Shown here piece after piece: positions 1 to 9,247 of a DNA stretch of 64,000 nucleotides. Position 1 is the stretch's first letter. The number at the start of each line of letters is the position of its first letter. The stretch spans positions 62,001 through 126,000 of the forward strand of contig JALHPF010000011.1 of NCBI GenBank assembly GCA_022842595.1, read 5' to 3'. Origin of the DNA: Rubrivivax sp. (GTDB lineage: Bacteria > Pseudomonadota > Gammaproteobacteria > Burkholderiales > Burkholderiaceae_C). Both the position numbers and the translations under genes were made by a program. The notes beneath the pieces were generated by a model. The model saw nothing but the letters and a program-made list of their open reading frames with translations, was not told where the DNA came from and did no database searches.

Positions 1-1464
1 TTCTCCGGTGCGGAATATGCCCACCTTGTCGGTCATGATCTGCTGCATCGCCAGCTTCAGCACCGAGGCGTCCTCGGTGCCGGGGCCCTTGACGAGCGCG
101 TCGAGCTTGGCCTGCTCGGCCTGCACCCGTTCGCGCACCAGCCCGATGGGGATGCGCATCTCGTTGTCGCTCTTGTCGCAGAAGTCAGCGACGAATTCGC
201 CGACGATCATGCCGGCGACCACGGTTTCGGCCACCGAGTTGCCGCCCAGGCGGTTGAAGCCGTGCATGTCCCAGCAGGCGGCTTCGCCGGCGCTGAACAA
301 GCCCTTCAGCGTGGGGCTCCGCCCCGTGTGGTCGGTGCGCACGCCGCCCATGGTGTAGTGCTGCGCCGGACGCACGGCGATCATGTCCACCGCCGGGTCG
401 ATGCCGAGGAAACTCTCGCAGATCTCTTTCACCTCGCGCAGGTTTTTCTCGATGTGCGCGCGGCCCAGCTGGGTGATGTCCAGCCACAGGTGATCGCCGA
501 AGCGCGAGGGCACGCCCAGCCCCTTGCGAATGTGCGTTTCCATGCGCCGCGACACGACGTCGCGCGAGGCGAGCTCCTTCTTCTCGGGCTCGTAGTCGGG
601 CATGAAGCGGTGGCCGTTCACGTCCTTCAGCAGCCCGCCATCACCGCGGCACCCTTCCGTGACCAGGATGCTGGCCGGAAAGATGCCCGTGGGGTGGAAC
701 TGCACCGCCTCCATGTTGCCCAGCGCGGCCTGGCCCGTTTCCAGCGCGATGGCCATGCCGATGCCTTCGCAGATGACGGCGTTGGTCGTCACCTTGAAGA
801 GCCGGCCGGCGCCACCGGTGGCGATCACCGTCGCCTTGGCGACATGGGCGCTGAGCTCGCCGGTGACGAGGTCGCGCACCACGGCGCCCTGGCAGCGGCT
901 GCCATCAACGATGAGCGCGATGGCTTCGGCGCGCTCCACCACCGGGATGCTCTCGGCGATGGCGCGGTCGCTGACGGCATAGAGCATGGCGTGGCCGGTG
1001 CCGTCGCTCACAAAGCAGGTGCGCCACTTCTTGGTGCCGCCGAAGTCGCGCTGCGCCACCAGGCCGTGGGCCTCGTCGCGTTCGGTCAGCGTGACCTTCT
1101 GCCCGTTGATGATGACCTGGCGGTCACCGCGCTGCACACGGCTCCAGGGCACGCCCCAGGCGGCCAGTTCGCGCACGGCCTTGGGCGCCGTGTGGACGAA
1201 CATGCGCACCACGCGCTGGTCGGCGCCCCAGTCGCTGCCACGCACGGTGTCTTCGAAGTGCACGTCCTCGTTGTCGCCCTGGCCCTTGATGACGTTGGCC
1301 AGCGAGGCCTGCATGCCACCCTGCGCCGCGGCCGAGTGGCTGCGCTTGGGCGGCACCAGCGAGAGGATCACGGCATCGTGGCCACGGCGCTTGGCGCCGA
1401 TGGCCACGCGCAGGCCGGTCAGGCCACCGCCGATGACCAGCACGTCGGTGTAGTGGATCTTCAT
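1..1464 (-). CDS. frdA: Fumarate reductase flavoprotein subunit, 3' end outside window
   Basis: Catalytic FAD subunit of quinol:fumarate reductase, which reduces fumarate to succinate on the cytoplasmic face of the inner membrane. The ATG at 1464 follows frdC by 18 bases. The 488 visible codons start with an FAD-binding GGGLTG motif, then the [10 protein letters not shown] segment that carries the histidine for covalent FAD, and later HRFMPDYEP and [11 protein letters not shown]. From memory of the family, the sequence tracks the Wolinella succinogenes FrdA closely (about 656 residues), not E. coli FrdA or SdhA. The last ~170 residues and the expected frdB lie left of the window. The gene order C-A-(B) also matches Wolinella. 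Confident on family; quinone use is inferred from frdC and menA. Confidence 0.95.
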   Translation of the reverse strand, partial: MKIHYTDVLVIGGGLTGLRVAIGAKRRGHDAVILSLVPPKRSHSAAAQGGMQASLANVIKGQGDNEDVHFEDTVRGSDWGADQRVVRMFVHTAPKAVRELAAWGVPWSRVQRGDRQVIINGQKVTLTERDEAHGLVAQRDFGGTKKWRTCFVSDGTGHAMLYAVSDRAIAESIPVVERAEAIALIVDGSRCQGAVVRDLVTGELSAHVAKATVIATGGAGRLFKVTTNAVICEGIGMAIALETGQAALGNMEAVQFHPTGIFPASILVTEGCRGDGGLLKDVNGHRFMPDYEPEKKELASRDVVSRRMETHIRKGLGVPSRFGDHLWLDITQLGRAHIEKNLREVKEICESFLGIDPAVDMIAVRPAQHYTMGGVRTDHTGRSPTLKGLFSAGEAACWDMHGFNRLGGNSVAETVVAGMIVGEFVADFCDKSDNEMRIPIGLVRERVQAEQAKLDALVKGPGTEDASVLKLAMQQIMTDKVGIFRTGE

Positions 1465-1482
1465 GGCGGGTTCGGCCCGGGC

Positions 1483-2262
1483 TCACCTGGGCACCGGCGC
1501 GCCCGGTGGCTGCACCCAGGCCGGGGTGTAGGTTTCGCCGGCTCGCGGCGCGTGCTCGATGCCAATCTTCATGTAGGCGGCCAGCGTGGCCAAGCCCAGC
1601 GCAAGGAAAAACACCGTCAGGCACCACTTCAGGGCTTTCAGCTTCTTGCGCATGGCGTCGGGGTCGGCACCACCGAACCAGTTCCACTTCACGGCCAGCC
1701 GGTACAGCCCGATGCCGCCGTGGATTTCTACCGCGAACAACAGCACCAGGTAGAGCACCCAGTAGTGGTCGGTCCAGACGCGGTCGGCACTCTCGTAGGG
1801 GCCGATCAGGTCGGGCCGCGACAGCATCACGAACAGGTGCATCGAGGTCAGGAAGAACAGCGCGAACCCGGTCACCACCTGCCACCACCACAGCGTGGTG
1901 TCACTGTGTTTCATGTCGCGGGCGTGGTCTCGGAAGGTTCGCGCCTGCGTGTAGCTGCCGGGGAACTTGCGCATCGCCAACAGCGCATGCACCACCAAAA
2001 GCAGCAGCACCACGGCAACCACGGCCGACACCAGCCAGGGCAGCGAACGGCCGAAGATGAAATAGCCCTCGAAGGCCTTGGTCACCGCCCACATCACGTC
2101 CTTGCCGAGCAGGATCGACGAGACGAAGAACATGTGGCCCCACATGAACAAGGCCAGCACCAAGCCACTGACGCTTTGCAACGCGTCCAGCCGAGCCGGC
2201 CATAGGCTCTTGCGCGATCGCAGCCGCCCCGCATGGGGCGCCACCGGCGCCTGGCTGTTCAT
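1483..2262 (-). CDS. frdC: Fumarate reductase dihaem cytochrome b subunit
   Basis: Membrane anchor of 259 residues that oxidises menaquinol and passes electrons through two b haems to FrdB and FrdA. Five hydrophobic segments are visible. The four expected haem ligands of the Wolinella-type FrdC are present as H43, H92, H142 and H181, and the two acidic residues of the E-pathway, E65 and E179, are also kept (E179 lies two residues before H181, as in Wolinella). The ATG at 2262 is preceded by GGAG and fits the family length (256 in Wolinella); an upstream in-frame extension lacks homology. First gene of frdCA(B), with an FNR-like site 82-95 bases upstream of the start. Confidence 0.95.
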   Translation of the reverse strand: MNSQAPVAPHAGRLRSRKSLWPARLDALQSVSGLVLALFMWGHMFFVSSILLGKDVMWAVTKAFEGYFIFGRSLPWLVSAVVAVVLLLLVVHALLAMRKFPGSYTQARTFRDHARDMKHSDTTLWWWQVVTGFALFFLTSMHLFVMLSRPDLIGPYESADRVWTDHYWVLYLVLLFAVEIHGGIGLYRLAVKWNWFGGADPDAMRKKLKALKWCLTVFFLALGLATLAAYMKIGIEHAPRAGETYTPAWVQPPGAPVPR

Positions 2263-2343
2263 CGGCAATGTCTCCTCTGCCGGCCCGTGCTTTACCGCCT
2301 CTTTGCCGACGGGGCATCTTCTGCCCGCCCCCCTACGGGCATG

Positions 2344-2357
2344 TTGACGCACATCAA
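2344..2357 (-). promoter_or_regulatory. FNR-type site upstream of frdC
   Basis: TTGAC-gcac-ATCAA on the + strand (TTGAT-gtgc-GTCAA read toward frdC): one mismatch to the FNR consensus. A -10-like GAAGAT on the minus strand (2316-2321) has its centre 32 bp from the site centre, the class II activator distance. Confidence 0.65.
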
Positions 2358-2440
2358 TTGCCAGCCTGCCCATCGAGTTGCTACAGGGACCCCCGGCGAC
2401 TGGGCGGGTGGCAGCAAGGCGCCCGGTCGCCCGGCCCCGT

Positions 2441-3010
2441 TCAGCCGCGCAGCGGTTCTGCGCTCGACAAGAGCTGGCGCGCGTCAAGCCCCTCTTCGAT
2501 CACGAGCAGCGTCTCGTCGTTGATGCTTCCCTTCGCCTGCAGCCGGTGCAGGCATTCGCGCTCGGCCTGGATGCCGGCCAGCCGCAGCCGGCGTGCCGCG
2601 GCAATGCGTTGGGCCTTGGCCTCGGCAGTGGCCGGGTCGGCCTCGCGCAGGGTGACTTTGCCCTCGTAACGGTGCATCAGTTGTTCGGCAAAGGCACGGG
2701 TGCATTCGCTGGCGGCCTGGGTCGCCAGCGGGGCGATGGCAGCCATGCCGGCGCGTGCCAGATCGGCACGGGCCTGGTTCTCTTCAGGCGGGCCCGCCGC
2801 CTCGCTGCTGGCGTGCAGCTAGTTTTCCCCGGGGCCCGGCCCAAGCCCAGTGCAGGCGAAAACGGTCAGCCGGCCCAGCCCAGGCAGGAAGGTCGCGGCC
2901 ACGCCCGTCACGACCAGGAGGATCGGCATGCCCATGTGGGTCCATCGCACGAAAGCCCCACCCACGACAACGATCAGCAGCAACACCAGGGCGACCTCGA
3001 CGGTATGCAT
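2441..3010 (-). pseudogene. Remnant of a CPA1-type Na+/H+ antiporter gene
   Basis: Two pieces of one reading frame remain. From ATG 3010 the frame gives about 45-60 residues of a hydrophobic N-terminus (MHTVEVALVLLL..., then a second segment ending LPGLG) like the first membrane helices of CPA1 antiporters. It hits a TAG at 2819-2821. The same frame then continues to 2441 with ~125 residues resembling the soluble C-terminal tail of these transporters (RYEGKVTL..., INDETLLVIEEGLD). The intervening ten or so helices, roughly 1.1 kb, are missing. The gene therefore looks like an internal deletion with a stop at the junction. The C-terminal piece could still be translated from ATG 2746, but would have no transport role. 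Family assignment comes from memory of the sequence pattern. Confidence 0.7.
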
Positions 3011-3066
3011 GGGCGGGCACTCGGCTATGGCGCGGCGCAGCATCGGTGGTTGCCCTGCGCCCAGGC

Positions 3067-3108
3067 TTGATGCAGGTCATGTCCGCCCCTGTTCGCGCTT
3101 CTTAGCAT
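3067..3108 (+). promoter_or_regulatory. FNR-type promoter of the por operon
   Basis: TTGAT-gcag-GTCAT at 3067-3080 (two mismatches in the right half) and a -10-like TAGCAT at 3103-3108, centre to centre 32 bp. The predicted transcript would start near 3115, just ahead of porC at 3141. Confidence 0.65.
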
Positions 3109-3140
3109 CCAGGCTCACGCGCACAGCGAGGGGGGCGGCG

Positions 3141-3731
3141 ATGCTGCAGATTCGGATTCACGGTCGTGGCGGTCAGGGCGTGGTCACGGCCACGGAACTG
3201 CTGTCGGTGGCGGCCTTCGAGCAAGGCCGGCATGCACAGGCTTTCCCCAGCTTCGGCTCGGAACGCACGGGCGCGCCGGTGGTGGCCTTCTGCCGCATCA
3301 GCGACCACGAGATCCGGCTGCGCGAGCCCATCCTGGCACCCGACGTGCTGATCATCCAGGACCCCACCCTGCTGCACCAGGTCGACGTCTTCCAGGGCCT
3401 GAAGCCCGACGGCTACGTGCTCATCAACAGCAAGCGCAGCTTCGATGAGCTGGGCCTGGCCGACGTGGCCAGCCGCTTTCGCCACGAGCGGCTGACCACC
3501 GTGCCGGCCACCGAGATCGCGCTCAAGCATCTGGGCCGGCCGCTTCCGAATGCGGTGCTGCTGGGCGGCTTCGCGGCGCTGTCGGGATTGATCTCGCTGG
3601 CCGCGGTGGCGCATGCCATCCACGACAAGTTCAGCGGCAAGGTGGCCGGTGGCAACGTTGCGGCCGCCACCGAAGCCCATGACTTCGTGACCCGCGAGAT
3701 GCAGGAGTTGAGCCATGCTCAAGCAGATTGA
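3141..3731 (+). CDS. porC: Pyruvate:ferredoxin oxidoreductase gamma subunit
   Basis: Gamma subunit (196 residues) of a multi-subunit 2-oxoacid:ferredoxin oxidoreductase, which converts pyruvate and CoA to acetyl-CoA, CO2 and reduced ferredoxin. The N-terminal IRIHGRGGQGVVTA is the hallmark of the POR/KOR gamma domain, followed by FPSFGSERTGAP. The ATG at 3141 has a purine-rich GGGGGCGG upstream; a long in-frame extension to 2850 carries no homology. The 3' end overlaps porA by 17 bases, so translation is coupled. Pyruvate is preferred as substrate because PorB resembles pyruvate enzymes, but the sequence alone does not exclude another 2-oxoacid. Confidence 0.92.
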   Translation: MLQIRIHGRGGQGVVTATELLSVAAFEQGRHAQAFPSFGSERTGAPVVAFCRISDHEIRLREPILAPDVLIIQDPTLLHQVDVFQGLKPDGYVLINSKRSFDELGLADVASRFRHERLTTVPATEIALKHLGRPLPNAVLLGGFAALSGLISLAAVAHAIHDKFSGKVAGGNVAAATEAHDFVTREMQELSHAQAD

Positions 3732-4968
3732 AGGCTCGCAGGCCGTGGCCCAGGCCGTGGCGCTGTGCCGGCCCGACGTGATCTGTGCCTACCCCATCTC
3801 TCCGCAGACGCACATCGTCGAAGGCCTGGGCGAGCTGGTGAAGGACGGAACGCTGGCCCCCTGCGAGTTCATCAACGTCGAAAGTGAGTTCGCCGCGATG
3901 AGCGTGGGCATAGGCAGCAGTGCCGCAGGCGCGCGCACCTACACCGCCACCGCCAGCCAGGGCCTGCTGTTCATGGCCGAGGCGGTCTACAACGCCTCCG
4001 GCCTGGGCCTGCCCATCGTGATGACGGTGGCGAACCGTGCGATCGGAGCCCCGATCAACATCTGGAACGACCACAGCGACAGCATGAGCCAGCGCGACTG
4101 CGGCTGGATCCAGCTGTTCGCCGAGAGCAACCAGGAAGCGCTGGACCTGCACATCCAGGCCTTCAAGCTGGCCGAAGAACTGTCCATGCCGGTGATGGTG
4201 TGCATGGACGGCTTCATCCTCACCCACGCCTACGAACGCGTGGACATGCCCTCGCAGGCGGATGTCGACGCCTACCTGCCGCCCTACGAACCGCGCCAGG
4301 TGCTGGACCCGGCCGAGCCGGTGTCGATCGGTGCCATGGTCGGCCCCGAGGCTTTCATGGAGGTGCGCTACCTGGCGCACGCCAAACAGTTGCAGGCGCT
4401 GGAGGTCATCCCGCGCATCGCCGACGAATTCCGGCAGCGCTTCGGCCGCGACGCCGGCGGCCTGGTTCGCGGCTACCGCTGTGAAGACGCAGACACCATC
4501 GTGGTGGCGCTGGGCTCCGTGATCGGCACCTTGAAGGACACCATCGACGAGATGCGCGACGAGGGGCAGAAGATCGGCGTGCTGGGCATCCGGTCGTTCC
4601 GCCCCTTCCCGCTGGCGGCCGTGCGCGCTGCGCTGCAGGGTGCCCAGCGTGTGGTGGTGCTGGAAAAGAGCTTCTCGGTCGGCCTGGGCGGGGTGGTCTC
4701 CACCGACGTGCGGCTGGCGCTGTCGGGCCTGCAACTGCACGGCTACACCGTGGTGGCGGGCCTGGGCGGGCGGTCGATCACGCTGGCCTCGCTGAAGCGC
4801 ACGCTGCTCGAGGCCATCGCCGGCACGCTGCAGCCCCTGACCTTCCTGGACCTGGACTGGCGCATCGTCAACCGCCAGCTCGAACGCGAAACCCAGGTGC
4901 GGCGCAGCGGGCCGATTGCCGAGAACCTGCTGCGAGACGTGGGCACCGTCGCATCCAAGGTGAGCTGA
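3715..4968 (+). CDS. porA: Pyruvate:ferredoxin oxidoreductase alpha subunit
   Basis: Alpha subunit, 417 residues, supplying the pyrimidine-binding half of the TPP site and the substrate pocket. Recognisable are the N-terminal CAYPISPQTHI, the ESEFAAMS stretch (Glu conserved in TPP activation), the AS(Q)GLLFMAEA segment and the C-terminal LEKSFSVGLGG region shared by PorA proteins. It overlaps porC and is followed, after an 84-base spacer holding a REP-like element, by porB. Family assignment is firm. Confidence 0.93.
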   Translation: MLKQIEGSQAVAQAVALCRPDVICAYPISPQTHIVEGLGELVKDGTLAPCEFINVESEFAAMSVGIGSSAAGARTYTATASQGLLFMAEAVYNASGLGLPIVMTVANRAIGAPINIWNDHSDSMSQRDCGWIQLFAESNQEALDLHIQAFKLAEELSMPVMVCMDGFILTHAYERVDMPSQADVDAYLPPYEPRQVLDPAEPVSIGAMVGPEAFMEVRYLAHAKQLQALEVIPRIADEFRQRFGRDAGGLVRGYRCEDADTIVVALGSVIGTLKDTIDEMRDEGQKIGVLGIRSFRPFPLAAVRAALQGAQRVVVLEKSFSVGLGGVVSTDVRLALSGLQLHGYTVVAGLGGRSITLASLKRTLLEAIAGTLQPLTFLDLDWRIVNRQLERETQVRRSGPIAENLLRDVGTVASKVS

Positions 4969-4975
4969 AGTCATG

Positions 4976-5048
4976 ACGACCCCCAAGCTCGTTTCACTCG
5001 CTGCCCCCCGAGGGGGCGCGGCCTCCTTTGGGGCGGCCCGGCAGGAGG
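4976..5048. repeat. REP-like GC-rich intergenic element
   Basis: Between porA and porB lies a segment with the core GCTGCCCCCCGAGGGGGC followed by GGCCTCC-TTT-GGGGCGGCC. The CCCCC/GGGGG and GGCC.CC/GG.GGCC arms can fold into two hairpins. From memory, elements of this pattern recur between genes in Burkholderiales genomes such as Comamonadaceae and Rubrivivax relatives. Only this one copy is seen here, so the repeat status rests on that recollection. It interrupts an otherwise tightly coupled operon and could affect the PorA:PorB ratio. Confidence 0.6.
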
Positions 5049-5052
5049 CCAC

Positions 5053-6072
5053 ATGAACGCCCCCCTCAAGTTCTACCAGACCGGCACCTTCACCGTCGGC
5101 AACCGCCTGCTTGCGCCCGAGCAGCGCAGCGTGCAGTCCAGCACCGAGCGCACCAACGCGCTCAACAGCGGCCACCGCGCCTGCCAGGGCTGCGGCGAGG
5201 CACTGGGCGCGCGTTACGCCATCGACGCGGCGATGCGCGCCACGCAGAACCAGCTGATCGCCGTCAACGCCACCGGCTGCCTGGAAGTGTTCAGCACGCC
5301 CTACCCCGAAACTTCCTGGCAGCTGCCCTGGATCCATTCGCTCTTCGGCAACGCGGCGGCCGTGGGCACCGGCGTGGCGGCGGCGCTGAAGATCAAGGCC
5401 ATCAAGGCCGGACTGCCACACAGCCGCACGCGGGTCGTGGCGCAAGGTGGCGACGGCGGCACCACCGACATCGGCTTCGGGTGTCTCAGCGGCATGTTCG
5501 AGCGCAACGACGACGTGCTCTACATCTGCTACGACAACGAGGCCTACATGAACACCGGCGTGCAGCGCAGTTCGGCCACGCCCTTCGCCGCGCGCACCGC
5601 CACCACCATGGCGGTCGGCCCCACACCCGGCGCGGAACGGGGCAAGGGCAAGAACCTGCCGCTCATCGCGATGGCGCACGAGATTCCGTATGTCGCCACG
5701 GCCACGGTGGCCGACCTGCGCGACCTGGAAGCCAAGGTCGAGAAGGCCATGGGCATGCACGGGGCGCGCTACCTGCACATCCTGGTGCCTTGCCCGCTGG
5801 GCTGGGGCTCGGCCAGCTTCGACACGATCAAACTGGCCCGGCTGGCGCGCGAGACCGGCATCTTCCCGGTCTTCGAGGCCGAAAACGGCGAAGTGACGAG
5901 CGTGACGAAGATCCGCCACCGGGTGCCGGTGGACGAGTACCTGAAACCGCAGAAGCGATTCGCGCACCTGTTCGGGCCGAAGGGCCACGCAGACATGCTG
6001 GCGCAGGTCCAGGCCGACGCCGACAGGAACATCCGCCGATTCAAGCTGCTCGACGAAAGCGCCGAGGTCTGA
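5053..6072 (+). CDS. porB: Pyruvate:ferredoxin oxidoreductase beta subunit (TPP-binding)
   Basis: Beta subunit of 339 residues. It carries the GHRACQGCGEALG cluster-binding start, NATGCLEVFSTPYP, the PWIHSLFGNAAAV stretch typical of pyruvate-type beta subunits, and the TPP motif GGDGGTTDIGFG followed by YDNEAYMNTGVQRSS. The ATG at 5053 sits behind AGGAGG. It ends two bases before the GltD-like gene. Reduced ferredoxin made here could be used by the downstream fusion protein. Confidence 0.94.
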   Translation: MNAPLKFYQTGTFTVGNRLLAPEQRSVQSSTERTNALNSGHRACQGCGEALGARYAIDAAMRATQNQLIAVNATGCLEVFSTPYPETSWQLPWIHSLFGNAAAVGTGVAAALKIKAIKAGLPHSRTRVVAQGGDGGTTDIGFGCLSGMFERNDDVLYICYDNEAYMNTGVQRSSATPFAARTATTMAVGPTPGAERGKGKNLPLIAMAHEIPYVATATVADLRDLEAKVEKAMGMHGARYLHILVPCPLGWGSASFDTIKLARLARETGIFPVFEAENGEVTSVTKIRHRVPVDEYLKPQKRFAHLFGPKGHADMLAQVQADADRNIRRFKLLDESAEV

Positions 6073-6074
6073 CC

Positions 6075-7706
6075 ATGCAAAAGCCGTTCGCGATCACGCT
6101 CGACCCTGGCTCTTCGCTGGCCAACAAGACCGGCAGCTGGCGCACCGAGCGGCCGGTCTACATCGACCGCCTGCCGCCCTGCAATGCGCAGTGCCCTGCC
6201 GGCGAAGACATCCAGGGCTGGTTGTTCCACGCCGAGAGCGGCAATTACGAAGCCGCCTGGCGGCACTTGGTGCGCGACAACCCCTTCCCGGCCATCATGG
6301 GCCGCGTCTGCTACCACTCGTGCGAGAGCAAATGCAACCGCGGGCAGATCGACGACCCGGTGGGCATCAACTCGGTCGAGCGTTTCCTGGGCGACGAAGC
6401 CCTCAAGCAGGGCTGGGGCTTCGAACCCACGTCGCGGGAGACCGGCAAGCGGGTCCTGGTGGTCGGCGCCGGGCCGTCGGGCATGTCGGCCGCCTACCAC
6501 CTGCGCCGCCAAGGGCACGCCGTCACCGTGGCCGACGCCGGGCCGGCCATGGGCGGAATGATGCGTTTCGGCATCCCCAAGTACCGCCTGCCGCGCGACG
6601 TGCTCGACGCCGAGATGCAGCGCATCGTCGCCATGGGCGTGACGCTGCAGCTCAACACCAAGGTGGCCGACATCGCGCAGGCCATGCAGGACGGTGGTTT
6701 TGACGCCGCCTTCCTGGCCGTCGGCGCGCACATCGCCAAGCGCGCCTACATCCCGGCCAAGGACAGCTCGCGCATCCTCGACGCGGTGGCCGTGCTGCGG
6801 TCGATGGAAGAAGCCGAACAACCCATGCTCGGCCGGCGCGTGGTGGTCTACGGCGGCGGCAACACCGCCATCGACGTGGCACGCACCGCCAAGCGCCTGG
6901 GCGCGACCGACGCGATCATCGTCTACCGCCGCACGCGCGAGAAGATGCCCGCGCACGACTTCGAGGTCGAAGAAGCGCTGGAAGAAGGCGTGATGGTGAA
7001 GTGGCTGTCGACCATCAAGCAGTCGGGTGATGGCGGCGCGCTGACCATCGAGAAGATGCAGCTCGACGACAAGGGCAACCCGCAACCCACCGGCGAGTTC
7101 GAGACGCTGGAAGCCGATTCGCTGGTGCTGGCACTCGGACAGGACGTGGACCTCTCGCTGCTGGACGGCGTTCCCGGTCTGAGCCTGAAGGACGGCGTGG
7201 TGCAGGTCGACCCGGTCACGATGATGACGGGGCACCCGGGCCTGTTCGCCGGCGGCGACATGGTGCCGGCAGAACGCAACGTGACGGTGGCCATCGGCCA
7301 CGGCAAGAAGGCGGCGCGGCAGATCGACGCCTGGCTGCGTGGCCAGGCGCTGCCGCCTCAAATCAAGCACCCGGTGGCCAGCTTCGACAAGCTCAACACC
7401 TGGTACTACAGCGATGCGCCCAAGACCGTGCGCCCGCAGCTCGAGCTGGCCCGCCGCACCAGCAGCTTCGACGAAGTGCAGGGTGGCCTGTCTTCAGACA
7501 ACGCGCTCTTCGAAGCCCGCCGCTGCCTGAGCTGCGGCAACTGCTTCGAATGCGACAACTGCTACGGCGTATGCCCCGACAACGCCGTCACCAAGCTGGG
7601 CCCGGGCCAGGGCTTCGAGTTCAAGCTCGACTACTGCAAGGGCTGCGGCATCTGCGTGGCCGAGTGCCCCTGTGGCGCCATCGAGATGGTGCCCGAGCAG
7701 GTCTGA
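6075..7706 (+). CDS. GltD-like FAD/NAD(P) oxidoreductase fused to a C-terminal ferredoxin domain
   Basis: 543 residues in three parts. An N-terminal Fe-S helical region has C36, C40, C79, C83 and C87. An FAD domain has VVGAGPSG near residue 133 and an NAD(P) domain has VYGGGNTAIDVA near 260. A C-terminal 2[4Fe-4S] ferredoxin-like module has the motifs CLSCGNCFECDNC and CKGCGICVAEC. It resembles the glutamate synthase small subunit, but no large subunit is near, so its likely job is electron transfer between the PorABC ferredoxin pool and NAD(P). Similar proteins accompany 2-oxoacid:ferredoxin oxidoreductases in some betaproteobacteria. The ATG at 6075 overlaps nothing and lies 2 bases after porB. 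Cofactor preference (NAD or NADP) cannot be read from sequence. Confidence 0.88.
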   Translation: MQKPFAITLDPGSSLANKTGSWRTERPVYIDRLPPCNAQCPAGEDIQGWLFHAESGNYEAAWRHLVRDNPFPAIMGRVCYHSCESKCNRGQIDDPVGINSVERFLGDEALKQGWGFEPTSRETGKRVLVVGAGPSGMSAAYHLRRQGHAVTVADAGPAMGGMMRFGIPKYRLPRDVLDAEMQRIVAMGVTLQLNTKVADIAQAMQDGGFDAAFLAVGAHIAKRAYIPAKDSSRILDAVAVLRSMEEAEQPMLGRRVVVYGGGNTAIDVARTAKRLGATDAIIVYRRTREKMPAHDFEVEEALEEGVMVKWLSTIKQSGDGGALTIEKMQLDDKGNPQPTGEFETLEADSLVLALGQDVDLSLLDGVPGLSLKDGVVQVDPVTMMTGHPGLFAGGDMVPAERNVTVAIGHGKKAARQIDAWLRGQALPPQIKHPVASFDKLNTWYYSDAPKTVRPQLELARRTSSFDEVQGGLSSDNALFEARRCLSCGNCFECDNCYGVCPDNAVTKLGPGQGFEFKLDYCKGCGICVAECPCGAIEMVPEQV

Positions 7707-7812
7707 GCCACCGCACGCGACGAGCCGGCGACCACCCCCAAGCCCTGCATGGCGCGTGGTTTTTCAACGTGCCCGGCTTGGCACAAACCCCAGCCCGGCT
7801 TGGCCGGCAAGC

Positions 7813-7853
7813 GTGACCTACATCAAGGTCTTGCCGGCCGCGGTGCATAGAGT
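7813..7853 (+). promoter_or_regulatory. FNR-type promoter of the nqr operon
   Basis: GTGAC-ctac-ATCAA at 7813-7826 (perfect right half, two mismatches left) and TAGAGT at 7848-7853 with a centre distance of 31 bp. The same TAGAGT at the same distance occurs before lutA. Confidence 0.6.
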
Positions 7854-7882
7854 CGGCCTGCAACCCAAAAGGAAGCAGTGCC

Positions 7883-9247
7883 TTGTTCGAACACCACGTG
7901 AAGCGCGGCCTGGACCTGCCGCTGGCGGGCACGCCCGCCCAGGCGGTGTACGCCACGCCGGCGGTGTCACGCGTCGCCTTGTTGGCCGAGGACTATCCGG
8001 GTCTCAAGCCCAGCTTCCATGTCGAGCCTGGCCAACAGGTGCTCTGTGGCCAGCTGCTGTTCGATGACCGGAAGACCCCTGGCGTGCGCTTCACCGCGCC
8101 GGCCGCAGGCACGGTCGTGGCAATTCACCGGGGCGAGCGCCGCGCCTTCCAGTCGCTCGTGATCGCGTTGGCGGCGGGTGAGCAGGCCGACGCACAGCTG
8201 GGCTTCGACAGCTACAGCGGCCTGGCACCCGACGCGCTGTCGGCAGACGCAGTGCGCGCCCTGCTGCTCGAGTCCGGCCTGTGGACGGCCTTGCGAACGC
8301 GCCCTTTCTCGCGTGTGCCGGCACCCGACAGCCAGCCCTTGGCGCTCTTCGTGACCGCGATGGACACGCGGCCGCATTCGCCGTCACAGGACCTGGTGCT
8401 GGCAGGCCGCGAGGCCGACTTCGAAGCCGGCGTGCTGTGCCTGGCCAAGCTGTGCGCGGGCCACACCCATGTGTGCGTGGCACCCGGCTCGGCGATTCAG
8501 GTGCCCCAGGCCGAACGGGTGCGGCGCGACGTCTTCAGCGGCCCCCACCCCGCGGGCAATGCCGGCACGCACATCCACATGCTGTGCCCCGTCGACCTGA
8601 CACGCACGGTCTGGCACATCGGCTACCAGGACGTGGCCGCGGTGGGCCATCTCTTCAGGACCGGCAGGATCGAGACCCGCCGCGTCATCGCGCTGGCCGG
8701 CCCGAGTGTCAAGCATCCCCGCCTCGTACACACGCGCCTGGGCGCCAGCAGCGACGATCTCGTGCACGAGCAGCTCGACGAGGGCGTGCACCGCGTGGTG
8801 TCGGGCTCGGTGCTGGACGGCCGAATCGCACAGGGCGACATCCTGGGTTACCTTGGCCGCTACCACCAGCAGATCAGCGTGCTGGCCGAAGCGCAGCAGC
8901 GCGAACTCTTCGGCTGGATCATGCCGGGCTTCGACAAGTTCTCGGTCTGGGGCGTGGTCGCCGGCGCCTTCACCGGCCGCCCGCAGGCGCTCACCACCAC
9001 CACCAACGGCGGTGCCCGAGCGATGGTGCCCATCGGGTCCTTCGAGCGTGTGATGCCGCTGGACCTGATGCCCACCTTCCTGCTGCGCGCACTGCTGATG
9101 AAGGACGACGAGCGCGCCGAGGCGCTGGGTGCGCTGGAACTGGACGAAGAAGACCTGTCGCTGTGCACCTTCGTCTGCCCCGGCAAGGCCGAGTACGGCC
9201 CGCTGCTGCGTGCCGCACTCGACCGCATCCAGAAGGAAGCCGCCTGA
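7883..9247 (+). CDS. nqrA: Na+-translocating NADH:quinone reductase subunit A
   Basis: Peripheral subunit A (454 residues) of Na+-NQR, the sodium-pumping NADH dehydrogenase. The N-terminal [10 protein letters not shown] and the following [18 protein letters not shown] region are typical. Start is TTG at 7883 behind AAAAGGAAG; no ATG lies nearby in frame and the length fits the family. It overlaps nqrB by one base. First gene of a complete nqrA-F operon under an FNR-like promoter. Confidence 0.93.
   Translation: MFEHHVKRGLDLPLAGTPAQAVYATPAVSRVALLAEDYPGLKPSFHVEPGQQVLCGQLLFDDRKTPGVRFTAPAAGTVVAIHRGERRAFQSLVIALAAGEQADAQLGFDSYSGLAPDALSADAVRALLLESGLWTALRTRPFSRVPAPDSQPLALFVTAMDTRPHSPSQDLVLAGREADFEAGVLCLAKLCAGHTHVCVAPGSAIQVPQAERVRRDVFSGPHPAGNAGTHIHMLCPVDLTRTVWHIGYQDVAAVGHLFRTGRIETRRVIALAGPSVKHPRLVHTRLGASSDDLVHEQLDEGVHRVVSGSVLDGRIAQGDILGYLGRYHQQISVLAEAQQRELFGWIMPGFDKFSVWGVVAGAFTGRPQALTTTTNGGARAMVPIGSFERVMPLDLMPTFLLRALLMKDDERAEALGALELDEEDLSLCTFVCPGKAEYGPLLRAALDRIQKEAA

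Noticed and set aside
262-2205. 647-residue open frame on the + strand opposite frdA/frdC
   Set aside because: Antisense shadow of high-GC coding DNA; rich in His/Gln/Arg without domain structure, while the minus strand encodes clear Frd subunits.
3631-5988. 785-residue minus-strand frame across porA/porB
   Set aside because: Low-complexity His/Gln/Val/Ala-rich shadow; opposite frames hold unmistakable Por subunits.
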